Shown in pieces: positions 8,460 through 17,730 of a stretch of 64,000 bases of DNA (position 1 is the first letter of the stretch; each line of letters begins with the position of its first letter). The stretch comes from Pareuzebyella sediminis (lineage in GTDB: Bacteria; Bacteroidota; Bacteroidia; Flavobacteriales; Flavobacteriaceae): assembly GCF_008367235.1 (NCBI RefSeq), contig NZ_VTZS01000002.1, positions 186,001 through 250,000 on the forward strand. The letters run 5' to 3'. The notes beneath the pieces were generated by a model, which made no database searches, had not been told where the DNA came from, and saw only the letters and a program-made list of their open reading frames with translations. The translations under genes and the position numbers were made by a program.

Positions 8460-10928
8460 CTATTTCTTTGCCAAAATAGCTGCCATTCTCTTTATTCGGT
8501 CAGTCAATTTTTCACTCGATAGTCTTTCGCGGCTGAGTCTATCGGTTATCAGCGGAAAGGCGAAAGGAGTAGGGTTTTTGCAGGGTTTCCAAATGATTTT
8601 TTGCTCGGCAATACGCTCTAGGGACAGACGTAAACGACCTTCTTCCAATTGGTGCTGGAACGTTTCGATAAATGCCTGTTGAAATAGTAGGTTTTCAGGC
8701 TCGTAATCCCTGAAAACTTCGAATAAGAGCTGCGAATTGCTTTGAAGGTGTTTCATTTTTATCCCTTTGTGGGGATACCCTGTAAATACCAACCCACTGA
8801 TGATGGCAATATCCCGAAACTTCCGCCGCGCCATCTCGGTGGCGTTGAGGCTTTTTTGCAAGTCGTCCAATAAATGATCGGCGGTGAACAGATTGTTGTC
8901 GATGACTTGCTGTATGTCGATTTCCTTATCTGATAATAATTCGAATCCGTAATCATTAAAAGCTAGTGAAAAGGTAATCGGGGCCAGAAGGCTGATGCGA
9001 TACCCAAGAAGACTCCCCATGGCCTCATGCACGAATCTCCCTTCAAAGGGATAGAACAAATGATGGTATCCATCTCGTGTCTTAAAAGTTTCTATCAAGA
9101 ACTCTTCAGACCTCGGAACGATACTTTCTCGTCTCTGCCGTTTGAAAAGATGGGACAATGAACGTATTTCTACGGATTGTTTTTCTGGATCTTCCCTAGA
9201 AGTATAGAGCTCTTCGCGTAAGAGCTTAGACATTTGTGCAGAAAGAGTAAGCCGACTTCCCATCCAACTGGAGACCTTACTTGTTTTTTTCTTGGAGTTT
9301 TTAACAAATACCTGCATGTCTTTAATGCGAATGAATTCAAGATTCCGGCCCGCGAAAGTGAATACGTCTCCTTTATTCAGTTTTGAAATGAAAAATTCTT
9401 CAATGGTGCCGATATACCCCCCTTTTTGATATTTTACCGTTAGGTTGGCATCCCCGACGATAGTGCCGATTTGAAATCGATGGCGCATGGCCACCCCACG
9501 ATTATTGACTTTGAATTTACCGTTCTCCTCTACTTCAACTTTTTTATACTCGTCATAAGATTGTAGGCTTTGACTGCCCATAACCAAGAAGTTCAGCAAC
9601 CATTGCCATTGATCTTGGGATAAGTCTTGGAAACAAAAGGTCTGACGCACTTCATGAAAGATTTCTTTAGGGAAAAAACCGTTCGAAATGGCCAAGGTGG
9701 TCAAATATTGCAACAAGACGTCAAAACTATTCAAATAAGGTATTCGATCTTCCACCGCATTCTGTTTGACCGCTTGTTGTAGAGCTGACGCCTCGATAAG
9801 CTCAATGGCATGGGTGGGCAAAAAATGAATAACACTTTCCTTGCCTGGGCGGTGCCCACTTCTGCCGGCACGCTGCAGAAAACGTGCCACCCCCTTCGGG
9901 CCACCGATCTGTACGACCGTCTCAACAGGGGCGAAATCAACACCCAGATCAAGGCTTGACGTACATACCACCGCTTTCAAAGTTTCATTGCGTATCGCAT
10001 TTTCGACCCAATAGCGGGTTTCTTTGTTGATGCTGCCATGGTGCATAGCTATTTCCCCGGCATATTCTGGATGTTTCTCCAATATTTTTTGAAACCAAAT
10101 CTCACATTGACTTCGCGTATTGGTAAACAGCAGCGTCGTTTTGCTGTTATTGATGATAGGTACGACATACTCCAATAAGTGAAGCCCCAAATGCCCTCGC
10201 CAAGGGAAGGTCTCCATTTTTTTGGGAATGATGCTTTTTACGGTAATCTTTTTCTTTAGATTGGCCCTAATCATAACGGAGTTTTGTAATGCTTTCGAAG
10301 CCGGGCCCAATAGTACTTGTCTAGCCTGTTCAAGATTGCCTATGGTAGCAGAAATACCCCAAATGCGTAGGTCTCTACAAATCGTTTTGAGTCGTGATAG
10401 GGCAAGTTCCATTTGAACGCCCCTTTTAGTACCGAGAAGTTCATGCCATTCGTCGACCACAATGGCCGAGCAATCCTTGAAAATTTTATCATAACCTTTA
10501 GTGGCCAATAATAGTTGTAGGCTTTCAGGAGTCGTGATTAATAGATCGGGCATTTGTTTTTTCTGTTGAGCCCTTTCTTTGGTAGTGGTATCCCCGGTTC
10601 GGATACCCACGGTCATCTGGGTATTCAGATCGTGGGTGACACGTTCAGCCGATTGTTTGATTTCTTGTGAAAGGGCCCTAAGTGGGGTGATCCATACGGC
10701 CTTTAACCCTTTCTTATGATTGCTTTTATACCCTGGATTTTTTTTAATGTAGTTCAATACTATTGGAAACCAAAGGGCATAGGTCTTTCCGCTACCCGTT
10801 GGTGCGTTCAGTAGGCCGTTTTTGCCCTGTAAAAAAGCGTTCCAAGTATCTTTCTGAAACTTAAAGGGTTTCCAGTTTTGTTGCTGGAACCAATTTTGGG
10901 CAATCGTATATAGTTCTTCTCTGGTCAT
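8460..10928 (-). CDS. Ligase-associated DNA damage response DEXH-box helicase (Lhr-like)
   Basis: An 822-residue SF2 helicase of the Lhr family. Walker A NAPTGSGKT is at 41-49, the Walker B/DEXH motif DEWH at 159-162, SATIGN is motif III, and QRAGRSGHR is motif VI. A C-terminal winged-helix and Lhr-core region follows. It is shorter than E. coli Lhr (about 1500 residues) because the Lhr C-terminal extension is absent, as expected for the ligase-associated subfamily. It lies between the ligase and pdeM genes. A 9-bp inverted repeat sits four bases upstream of the start codon. It probably unwinds or translocates on damaged DNA; its exact role is inferred from the neighbours. Confidence 0.94.
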   Translation of the reverse strand: MTREELYTIAQNWFQQQNWKPFKFQKDTWNAFLQGKNGLLNAPTGSGKTYALWFPIVLNYIKKNPGYKSNHKKGLKAVWITPLRALSQEIKQSAERVTHDLNTQMTVGIRTGDTTTKERAQQKKQMPDLLITTPESLQLLLATKGYDKIFKDCSAIVVDEWHELLGTKRGVQMELALSRLKTICRDLRIWGISATIGNLEQARQVLLGPASKALQNSVMIRANLKKKITVKSIIPKKMETFPWRGHLGLHLLEYVVPIINNSKTTLLFTNTRSQCEIWFQKILEKHPEYAGEIAMHHGSINKETRYWVENAIRNETLKAVVCTSSLDLGVDFAPVETVVQIGGPKGVARFLQRAGRSGHRPGKESVIHFLPTHAIELIEASALQQAVKQNAVEDRIPYLNSFDVLLQYLTTLAISNGFFPKEIFHEVRQTFCFQDLSQDQWQWLLNFLVMGSQSLQSYDEYKKVEVEENGKFKVNNRGVAMRHRFQIGTIVGDANLTVKYQKGGYIGTIEEFFISKLNKGDVFTFAGRNLEFIRIKDMQVFVKNSKKKTSKVSSWMGSRLTLSAQMSKLLREELYTSREDPEKQSVEIRSLSHLFKRQRRESIVPRSEEFLIETFKTRDGYHHLFYPFEGRFVHEAMGSLLGYRISLLAPITFSLAFNDYGFELLSDKEIDIQQVIDNNLFTADHLLDDLQKSLNATEMARRKFRDIAIISGLVFTGYPHKGIKMKHLQSNSQLLFEVFRDYEPENLLFQQAFIETFQHQLEEGRLRLSLERIAEQKIIWKPCKNPTPFAFPLITDRLSRERLSSEKLTDRIKRMAAILAKK

Positions 10929-10932
10929 ACTG

Positions 10933-10958
10933 AAAAAGTATTAGGGATCATACTTTTT
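10933..10958 (-). promoter_or_regulatory. 9-bp hairpin abutting the helicase start codon
   Basis: In the 65-base gap between ligase and helicase, AAAAAGTAT (10933-10941) and ATACTTTTT (10950-10958) are perfect inverted repeats with an 8-base loop. In the mRNA the hairpin ends four bases before the helicase AUG, and its 3' arm is a run of U. It could act as a leaky intrinsic terminator, an RNA-stability element or a structure masking the start codon. The stem is read directly; the role is inference. Confidence 0.5.
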
Positions 10959-10993
10959 ACTGCGATTAGCTTTTCTCGTGTCATGTCGCTACA

Positions 10994-12625
10994 TTATATG
11001 ATCAAAGCCTTTAAATCATCCAAGGTGTTGGCCTCGTGTATCGATTTGTCTTGCCGCCATCTCAAAATTCTTGGAAATCGGGTGGCCACCCCGCTTTTAT
11101 GTCGTTTTGAAGGGGCTATACCTTCAAAGGCTATTTCAAAAACATGATGAGGGGTAACACTTCGTACCGGGCCGAAACGTTCAAGGGTGTTTTTTTTTAT
11201 CCAATTGTCGACCTTTCGAAATTCAGCGTCGGTGAGCCCTGAATAGGCCTTTGCAAAAGTGACCAATTCTTTTTCTCCATCTTCGCTTTCATTCCATAGG
11301 GCGAAAGTATAGTCGGTAAAAAGATTGCTTCTACGACCATGGCCGCGCATGGCATAGGTCAAGACAGCGTCTATGGTTAGCGGGTCTACCTTCCATTTCC
11401 ACCAATCCCCTTTCTTTCTTCCTACCAAATAGGGTGAATCCTTTCTCTTTAGCATAAGTCCTTCACTATGCTTTTCACGGGAAAGCTCCCGTTCTTCGGT
11501 CAGTGCCTCCCAAGTGTCGAAATGCATGGTTTCGGAAATATAGAGCGGTAGCCTGTCCGATATATTGGCCATATCAGGATTTGTAGTATTGAAGCTTTTG
11601 TGATAGAGTTGCTCTAAAAGCCTCCTTCTTTCCATAAACGGTTTTTCCCGGATATCTTTGCCCTTCCACTCCAAGAGATCATAAGCCTTTAGTACCACGG
11701 GAATCTTTTTTAATAGCGTTCTTGAGACTGTTTTCCGCCCTATGCGTTTCTGCAGGTCGTTAAAGGTGCCGATTTCTCCTTTAGGAAAAGGTAATATTTC
11801 GCCATCGATGACGGTGCCGTTCGGGATGACGTCAATGAGACTTTCAAATTCCGGGTATTTATCGGTGACGAGTTCTTCACCTCGACTCCAAACAAAAATT
11901 TCATTATTGCGCAAGATAACTTGGCAGCGAATACCGTCCCATTTATGTTCAACTGACCATTTGGAAACATCACCCAGATTTTCTACTTCTCCTTCCAAGG
12001 CGTAGGCCAAGTAAAACGGATACGGTTTCGAGAGAAAGTCGCTTTCATTCTCTTCGAGAATAAGTTTTTGAAAAGAAATGGTGCTGGGGTCCCAATTGCC
12101 CATCAGCTTGTAAGCAAGTATATCTTCATCGATTTGGGTAGACTTGGCGAGGGCCCTGGTCATTAATTTTTGACTCACCCCAATACGAAAGCCTCCGGTA
12201 ATCAGCTTGGTGAAAACAAAGCGTTCGTAGTAATCAAGGGCCTTCCAGTTTTGGTAGAGGTACGATTTTTTGTCTTGATCTGATTTTTTTTTCAGGATAA
12301 TCATCTCTTCCAAAAATTGGGTTAGGCTTTTATCGGTAGAAGATGATGTGGAAGGAACTACTAGTGCAATGGTTTCCGCAAGATCCCCTACTATATGGTA
12401 GCTTTCTTCAAAAAGCCAGAGAGGGATATTGGCCAGCTCCGAAGCCCATTGTCTTAGCAATGTAGTGTTGACAGGTCGAGGTGGACGTCGGTGTGAAAGA
12501 ATGGCGATGGTCCAAACTTTATCATGGTCATCGGCCATGTTGAAGTATTCGGTTAAGGCAGCTACCTTTATATTGGTTTTGTTCGTACTGTCGAGTGTTT
12601 TGATAAGCTGAGCGAATTTTCTCAT
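10994..12625 (-). CDS. ATP-dependent DNA ligase (ligase-associated damage response type)
   Basis: A 543-residue ATP-dependent DNA ligase, additional to the NAD-dependent LigA all bacteria need (not seen in this window). The alpha-helical N-terminal DNA-binding domain starts MRKFAQLIKTLDSTNKT, and the nucleotidyl lysine lies in EHKWDGIR (KxDG, Lys 228 from this start). Other ligase motifs are VIDGEILPF, EGLMLKRKDSPY and WWKWKVDP, and an OB-fold closes the protein. I chose ATG 12625 over an upstream in-frame ATG at 12688 because the family begins at this Met and the longer version would overlap the exonuclease gene by 26 bases. It is second in the repair operon. Confidence 0.94.
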   Translation of the reverse strand: MRKFAQLIKTLDSTNKTNIKVAALTEYFNMADDHDKVWTIAILSHRRPPRPVNTTLLRQWASELANIPLWLFEESYHIVGDLAETIALVVPSTSSSTDKSLTQFLEEMIILKKKSDQDKKSYLYQNWKALDYYERFVFTKLITGGFRIGVSQKLMTRALAKSTQIDEDILAYKLMGNWDPSTISFQKLILEENESDFLSKPYPFYLAYALEGEVENLGDVSKWSVEHKWDGIRCQVILRNNEIFVWSRGEELVTDKYPEFESLIDVIPNGTVIDGEILPFPKGEIGTFNDLQKRIGRKTVSRTLLKKIPVVLKAYDLLEWKGKDIREKPFMERRRLLEQLYHKSFNTTNPDMANISDRLPLYISETMHFDTWEALTEERELSREKHSEGLMLKRKDSPYLVGRKKGDWWKWKVDPLTIDAVLTYAMRGHGRRSNLFTDYTFALWNESEDGEKELVTFAKAYSGLTDAEFRKVDNWIKKNTLERFGPVRSVTPHHVFEIAFEGIAPSKRHKSGVATRFPRILRWRQDKSIHEANTLDDLKALII

Positions 12626-12662
12626 TCGATAGTGTTCAAAGGGTTTGAATTTTTGGTATACC

Positions 12663-13691
12663 CTAACGGATCTTAATGTCCTCTCCATCAGGGGTGTTCA
12701 ATTCTGAAGACTCTCCCTCATACTGCGTTTCTTCCGTACGGGCATCATATCCTTGTTCACGCAGGTATCTGGAAAATATTTCCGTATATCCGTGGGTGCA
12801 AATAATTTTTTCGGCTCCCGTCGACCGTATACAATCGAGAAGGCCTTGCCAATCACAATGGTCACTTAGTACAAAGCCCTTGTCTATGGCCCGTCGTCGG
12901 CGAGCGCCTCGAAAGGTCATCCAACCACTGGCAGCAGCAGTAACATAGGGTACCATTTTACGGATCCAAGTACTGCCATGGGCACTTGGGGGCGCAATGA
13001 CAATGTTTCCAATAAGTTCTTGTTTTTTGGTTTCCTTGGTAATACGTACAGTTTTGGGAAAATCGACCAGCGGCCGTAGTACTTCGGTCATATTCTCCAC
13101 AGCTCCATGGGTATATATTCTTCCGATATCAGTATCTAGATGTTTTAATAAGCGTTGTGCTTTTCCCAAAGAATAACCAAAAAGTACCGATGTTTTCCCT
13201 TCAGATTTATTCTCGTACCACCATTGATTAATATTCTCGAAAACTTCGCGCTGCGGGGTCCATTTGAATGCAGGTAGGCCGAAGGTACATTCGGTAATGA
13301 ACGTATGACATTCGACCGGTTCATAGGATACACAAACACCATCGTTTTCTGTCTTATAGTCCCCGGTAAATACCCATACATTTCCTTTATGTTCTACTCT
13401 TATTTGAGAAGATCCGATGATATGACCTGCGGGATGTAGGCTGAATTTCACATTGTTAACGGTAAAACTTTCTCCCCATTCCTTGCCTGCAACCGTAATG
13501 TCGCCCAACCTGTGTTTGATTATAGGTACATTGCTATGATGAGTGATATAATGTTTATGTCCCCACCGGCTGTGGTCCGCATGCCCGTGACTGATAATCG
13601 CATTGTCAACGGGTTTCCATGGATCTATATAGACCTTGGCCTTTGCGCAATAAATACCCTTTTCGGTGAATTCAAGAAGCGGTTTTTCCAT
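12663..13691 (-). CDS. Ligase-associated DNA damage response exonuclease (MBL fold)
   Basis: A 342-residue metallo-beta-lactamase fold nuclease. The zinc-binding motif HGHADHSRWGH (HxHxDH) is near the N-terminus, HPAGHIIGSS and FTGDYKTEND carry further ligands, and SDHCDW plus ICTHGYTE belong to the beta-CASP-like C-terminal part. It is related to SNM1/CPSF-type nucleases and is the first gene of the four-gene repair operon: 37 bases separate its stop from the ligase start. ATG 13691 is preferred over ATG 13709 since homologs begin at MEKPLLEF. The nuclease assignment rests on family and neighbourhood. Confidence 0.92.
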   Translation of the reverse strand: MEKPLLEFTEKGIYCAKAKVYIDPWKPVDNAIISHGHADHSRWGHKHYITHHSNVPIIKHRLGDITVAGKEWGESFTVNNVKFSLHPAGHIIGSSQIRVEHKGNVWVFTGDYKTENDGVCVSYEPVECHTFITECTFGLPAFKWTPQREVFENINQWWYENKSEGKTSVLFGYSLGKAQRLLKHLDTDIGRIYTHGAVENMTEVLRPLVDFPKTVRITKETKKQELIGNIVIAPPSAHGSTWIRKMVPYVTAAASGWMTFRGARRRRAIDKGFVLSDHCDWQGLLDCIRSTGAEKIICTHGYTEIFSRYLREQGYDARTEETQYEGESSELNTPDGEDIKIR

Positions 13692-13909
13692 AGCATTTGA
13701 AAGGTACATAAAAACTTAAAATTAGTGACCTACTATTTTTAGTGGTAGACCCTTTTGTATACCCACATAAGAGCAGTTAATCTTTTGTTCGGATGATGAT
13801 AACTCTAATAAGCGCCCGATACAGATTTATGGCTCTTTTTTACCAGCTTTCAGGTCTAGGGAAAGACCAAAATAATTAATGTGATAGCTAAAATGACCTC
13901 TAAAAAAAT

Positions 13910-13917
13910 TATATTTG
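13910..13917 (+). promoter_or_regulatory. -7 box for the TerB-like gene
   Basis: TATATTTG matches TAnnTTTG. It ends 20 bases before ATG 13938 and lies downstream of the in-frame ATG at 13881, which supports the shorter start. No -33 box is recognised. Confidence 0.5.
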
Positions 13918-13937
13918 CTGCCTATAAAATATTAGAT

Positions 13938-14360
13938 ATGGCAATTGCAGATTTATATTCAAGTGGAGAACACAGAAGAAACCTTGCCCATTTTGCGGCT
14001 ATAGCGACCTTGGCCAGTGTAGATGGTGAGGTGAGCAAGGAGGAAAAGATGATGTTAGACCGCTTTGCCAGTAAATTGGATATTACCGAAGAGGAGTACA
14101 AAGAGGTCATGAAGAAGGAGAACAAGTACCCCATTGACCCTCCGCATAATTCTGAAAGACGCTTGGAGCGACTATACGATCTTTTTCGGATTATATTCTC
14201 AGATCACATTATCGATGAACAAGAAATGTTGCTTTTGAAGAAGTATGCCATCGGCTTAGGCTTTTCAGGTCAACAGGCCGATACGGTCATCGAGAAATCC
14301 GTGGATATTTTTAGTGGTCGAATTGATTTTGATGACTACCTTTATCTATTGAAACATTAG
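13938..14360 (+). CDS. TerB-like protein
   Basis: A 140-residue all-helical cytoplasmic protein: MAIADLYSSGEHRRNLAHF, then IATLASVDGEVSKEEKMML, then FSDHIIDEQEMLLLKKYAIG. The two 'hydrophobic-D-G/H-x-hydrophobic-x-x-E-E' turns separated by about 75 residues are the TerB/DjlA-like metal-site pattern. The start was taken at 13938, not 13881, because the only clear promoter box lies between them. Flavobacteria carry several such genes near housekeeping loci; no function is known. It is convergent with fbp (15-base gap). Confidence 0.75.
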   Translation: MAIADLYSSGEHRRNLAHFAAIATLASVDGEVSKEEKMMLDRFASKLDITEEEYKEVMKKENKYPIDPPHNSERRLERLYDLFRIIFSDHIIDEQEMLLLKKYAIGLGFSGQQADTVIEKSVDIFSGRIDFDDYLYLLKH

Positions 14361-14375
14361 GTCTTTTAGAATGAT

Positions 14376-15386
14376 CTAATGGTACTTTTTTAAAAACTCC
14401 TCAAGTTTTTTAACCATTTTTCGACTGCCGCAGAAAAAGGGTATTCTTTGATGTAACTCTCTAGGCTGAACGTCTAGAATTCTGCTCTTGCCGCCAATGG
14501 CAAGGCCGTTGGCCTGTTCAGCGATAAAGGCCATAGGGTTGCATTCATAGAGTAGCCTTAACTTGCCTTCTTCGGTGACACTGCTCTTCGGATACATATA
14601 GATACCCCCTTTAATCATGTTCCGATGAAAATCGGAAACCAGAGAACCTATATATCTCGATGTATAGGGCCTGTCACCCTCCTCTTTTTGACAGTATTTT
14701 ATATAATCTTTAACTCCTTGATGAAAATGCACATAATTACCTTCATTTACAGAATAAATTTTACCGGTTTCAGGAAATTGCATATTGGGGTGCGAGAGAT
14801 AAAAAGTACCGATAGCCGGATTTAGGGTAAACCCGTTCACCCCGTCACCAGTCGTATAGACCAACATGGTCGAAGTGCCATACACTATATACCCTGCCGC
14901 TACTTGATTCTTACCAGGTTGAAGAAAATCTTCGAGGGTAACCGGAGTGCCGATTGGGGTAATTCTTCGATAAATGGAGAAAATCGTACCTACCGAGACA
15001 TTGACATCAACATTAGATGAGCCATCTAAAGGGTCAATAAGTACCACATATTTATTTTGGTGGTTCTCATCATTACTGTTTATAGTAATAAAATCATCTT
15101 CCTCCTCTGAGGCAATGCCACAGACTATTTCACGATTGGTAAGGGTCTTTATAAATTTTTCATTGGCAAAGACGTCTAACTTTTGTTGGTCTTCCCCTTG
15201 AATATTGGTTTCCCCTGCCTTTCCTAGAATATCTACCAAACCTGCTTTGTTGACCTCATGGTTTACCACTTTGGCAGCGAGCCGAAGAGCATTGATCAAT
15301 TTCGAAAGTTCACCGGAAGAGTATTGAAAGGAAGCCTGATTCTCTATTATAAACTCGCCTAATGTCTTTTTTTTGGTGGATGTCAT
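14376..15386 (-). CDS. fbp: Class 1 fructose-1,6-bisphosphatase
   Basis: A 336-residue enzyme that hydrolyses fructose 1,6-bisphosphate in gluconeogenesis. Diagnostic class 1 motifs are all present: SEEEDDF (metal site), [10 protein letters not shown] (metal and phosphate), and [22 protein letters not shown] (positions about 273-294) near the substrate site. It ends normally in an Arg/Lys-rich helix. Length and motifs are typical. It stands alone between a convergent TerB-like gene and a divergent acetyltransferase. No exact -7 box is seen, only GATATTTG about 35 bases upstream. Confidence 0.97.
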   Translation of the reverse strand: MTSTKKKTLGEFIIENQASFQYSSGELSKLINALRLAAKVVNHEVNKAGLVDILGKAGETNIQGEDQQKLDVFANEKFIKTLTNREIVCGIASEEEDDFITINSNDENHQNKYVVLIDPLDGSSNVDVNVSVGTIFSIYRRITPIGTPVTLEDFLQPGKNQVAAGYIVYGTSTMLVYTTGDGVNGFTLNPAIGTFYLSHPNMQFPETGKIYSVNEGNYVHFHQGVKDYIKYCQKEEGDRPYTSRYIGSLVSDFHRNMIKGGIYMYPKSSVTEEGKLRLLYECNPMAFIAEQANGLAIGGKSRILDVQPRELHQRIPFFCGSRKMVKKLEEFLKKYH

Positions 15387-15469
15387 AGACAGACTGTTGG
15401 GTTGTCCACAAATATCGGGAATTTTGTGAAACTATGTGGGAAATGACCGATATACGTTTTTGAAATTTA

Positions 15470-15477
15470 TAACTTTG
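15470..15477 (+). promoter_or_regulatory. -7 box for the acetyltransferase gene
   Basis: TAACTTTG matches TAnnTTTG and ends 18 bases before ATG 15496. It excludes the longer reading frame from 15436. The -33 element is not clear. Confidence 0.55.
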
Positions 15478-15495
15478 TGTTTTATTTATAACAAT

Positions 15496-15972
15496 ATGAA
15501 GTTTACAGTTCGAAAAGCAGAAGCTGATGATATGGCCCAGGTTCATAAGTTAGTGCAAGAGCTAGCCCAATTTGAAAAAGAGGCCGATGCGGTTGAAATT
15601 TGTGTTGAAGATTTGATAAGTCATGGCTTTGGTACAGTACCCTTATTCCACTGTTTTGTGGGGGAGGTTGCCGATGAAATTGTGGGAATGGCCCTGTTTT
15701 ATCCTAGATACTCAACATGGAAGGGACCTGTCGTACATTTAGAAGATCTAATCGTTACCAAGAAGATGCGTGGCAGTGGTTTAGGATCGGCTCTTTTGAC
15801 CGAGGTCGTGAAATATGGCAAACAGCTTGGAGTCAAACGAATTAGCTGGGAAGTATTGGATTGGAACGAACCGGCCATTCAGTTTTATGAAAGCAAAGGC
15901 GCCAAGGTGATGCGCGACTGGGACGTCGTACAATTGGACGAAATGGGAATTGAACGCTTTTTGCACAGTTGA
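15496..15972 (+). CDS. GNAT family N-acetyltransferase, spermidine/thialysine acetyltransferase-like
   Basis: A 158-residue cytoplasmic GNAT enzyme. After MKFTVRKAEADDMAQV come YSTWKGPVVHLEDLIVTKK, the acetyl-CoA pyrophosphate loop RGSGLGSALL, and DWNEPAIQFYESKGAKV. This order and wording closely follow eukaryotic SAT1/SAT2-type acetyltransferases, which modify polyamines or thialysine. The acceptor in bacteria is not settled. Start chosen at ATG 15496 because the -7 box lies just upstream. It heads a run of four plus-strand genes. Confidence 0.88.
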   Translation: MKFTVRKAEADDMAQVHKLVQELAQFEKEADAVEICVEDLISHGFGTVPLFHCFVGEVADEIVGMALFYPRYSTWKGPVVHLEDLIVTKKMRGSGLGSALLTEVVKYGKQLGVKRISWEVLDWNEPAIQFYESKGAKVMRDWDVVQLDEMGIERFLHS

Positions 15973-15992
15973 TACGTATTTTCTAATAGGCT

Positions 15993-16328
15993 ATGAACTA
16001 TAACAATAAAAAATTCAAACCTTTACACAGCTCCGATAACGCAGAGGCTTCAGAGGAGACTATTTTTCATTATCGACAGGAGGGGGCAATTTTGACTTCT
16101 GAATATCAGGGCGGTAAAATTGTTAAAGGTCATTTAATAGGAATTGTCGATCAACATGGCACTATCGATATGCGTTATCACCAAGTGAACACAGAAGGTG
16201 TTTTAATGACGGGAAAATGTATGTCTAGGCCTGAAATGGATGCCGATGGAAAGATTAGATTGTTTGAAAGTTGGCAATGGACCAGTGGAGATCGATCTGA
16301 GGGAAAGTCCATTTTAGTAGAACTATAA
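15993..16328 (+). CDS. Conserved hypothetical protein (often labelled 'N-acetylglutamate synthase' in databases)
   Basis: A 111-residue soluble protein without signal or membrane segment. It reads as a small beta-sheet protein: EETIFHYRQEGAILTSEYQGG, then GHLIGIVDQHGTIDMRYHQV, then GKIRLFESWQWTSGDRSEG. I recognise the family from many Bacteroidetes and Firmicutes genomes, where an automated label of N-acetylglutamate synthase has spread. There is no GNAT or kinase fold here, so that label should not be trusted. It follows the acetyltransferase by 20 bases, probably on the same transcript. Confidence 0.75.
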   Translation: MNYNNKKFKPLHSSDNAEASEETIFHYRQEGAILTSEYQGGKIVKGHLIGIVDQHGTIDMRYHQVNTEGVLMTGKCMSRPEMDADGKIRLFESWQWTSGDRSEGKSILVEL

Positions 16329-16392
16329 AAAGTGATAGGATTTCGCTCTGTAGCACAGTGTGAGAATCAAATTGGTTAAAGAAACGATATCT

Positions 16393-17643
16393 ATGAGAGT
16401 TTTTAAATTTGGAGGGGCTTCCGTTAAGGATGCCGAGGGCGTTAAAAATGTAGTGAAGGTTTTACAAGAGACCGGCTATGACAATACCATATTGGTCATC
16501 TCGGCCATGGGCAAGACTACGAATGCCATGGAGGCGATTGTCAACGCCTATTTTAACAATAAATCAGAAATGTCTTCTGCAATTCAGGAGACCATTGCTT
16601 ACCACGATAGCATCTTAAAGGATTTGTTTACTAATGGAAGCCATGAAATTTTTCGTAAGGTAAGAGCACTTTTTGAAGAGGTCAAGGGTTTTTTAGCGTG
16701 GAACAAATCACCCAAGTATAATTTCGTCTATGATCAGGTCGTAGGTTACGGTGAGCTTATCTCGACTACTATAATTAGCGCATATCTCAGTGATATCGGA
16801 ATACAGAACACTTGGGTTGATATTCGTGACTTTATCAAAACGAACAATAGTTATCGTGATGTTTCGGTGAATTGGGAGAAGACCCAAGAACAAATTTCAA
16901 CTAACATTGATAGGTCAAAGCTAAATATTACACAAGGTTTCTTAGGCAGCGACGACAACAATTTCACCACGACCTTGGGGCGGGAGGGGTCCGACTACAC
17001 AGCGGCTATTCTTGCCTATTGCCTAAATGCCGATTCCGTAACCATATGGAAAGATGTACCGGGAGTGTTAAACGCCGACCCTCGGTATTTTAAGGATCCT
17101 CAGCTACTTAATAATATATCATATAGAGAAGCCATAGAATTGGCCTTCTACGGAGCTTCGGTTATTCATCCCAAAACATTACAACCCTTGCAACAAAAAG
17201 AGATACCGTTGCATGTCAAGTCTTTCATCAACCCGAAAGACCCGGGAACTACAGTTGGAAAAGGTATTGGTATAGAACCCAAAGTACCTTGTTTTATCGT
17301 AAAAAAGAACCAGGTATTGATGAAACTATCTTCCCTCGATTTTTCCTTTATCGTCGAAGATAGCATTAGCGAGCTATTTAAACTTATGCACGATCACAAA
17401 ATGAAGGTAGATCTCATTCAAAACTCGGCCATTAGTTTTTCTGTCTGTGTAGACAATCGTTTTGGAAGGCTGGAAGAACTTTTGAATATCCTTAAGAGCA
17501 GGTTCAAAGTTGTGCATCATGAGGGTGTCTCGCTATATACCATACGTCATTTCGATGAAAAGGCGATTGAATCCCTTCAAAACGGGCACGAAATCCTTCT
17601 GGAGCAACGAGGTAAGGAGACAGTTCAGTTGGTCGTAAAATAA
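16393..17643 (+). CDS. lysC: Aspartate kinase (monofunctional)
   Basis: A 416-residue kinase that phosphorylates aspartate, the first step to lysine, threonine and methionine. KFGGASVKDAEG at the N-terminus is the ATP site, TLGREGSDYTAAILA and WKDVPGVLNADPR are substrate and nucleotide motifs, and the last 130 residues have the ACT-type regulatory pattern (SFIVEDSISELFKLMHDHKMKV at about 323-344). No homoserine dehydrogenase domain follows, so this is separate from the fused ThrA type. ATG 16393 (MRVFKFGG) is preferred over 16360. Specific feedback regulation cannot be read from sequence. Confidence 0.9.
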   Translation: MRVFKFGGASVKDAEGVKNVVKVLQETGYDNTILVISAMGKTTNAMEAIVNAYFNNKSEMSSAIQETIAYHDSILKDLFTNGSHEIFRKVRALFEEVKGFLAWNKSPKYNFVYDQVVGYGELISTTIISAYLSDIGIQNTWVDIRDFIKTNNSYRDVSVNWEKTQEQISTNIDRSKLNITQGFLGSDDNNFTTTLGREGSDYTAAILAYCLNADSVTIWKDVPGVLNADPRYFKDPQLLNNISYREAIELAFYGASVIHPKTLQPLQQKEIPLHVKSFINPKDPGTTVGKGIGIEPKVPCFIVKKNQVLMKLSSLDFSFIVEDSISELFKLMHDHKMKVDLIQNSAISFSVCVDNRFGRLEELLNILKSRFKVVHHEGVSLYTIRHFDEKAIESLQNGHEILLEQRGKETVQLVVK

Positions 17644-17730
17644 CATTTGTGCCATAGACTAAATTGGTCTTACCTGTTCCGCCTTTAGTGTTTTTCCTAT
17701 CTTAGCAGATATCAAATAGACAAGAACACT

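Noticed and set aside
15993-16328. N-acetylglutamate synthase
   Set aside because: The database label for this family lacks support: no acetyltransferase or kinase fold motifs occur in the 111 residues.
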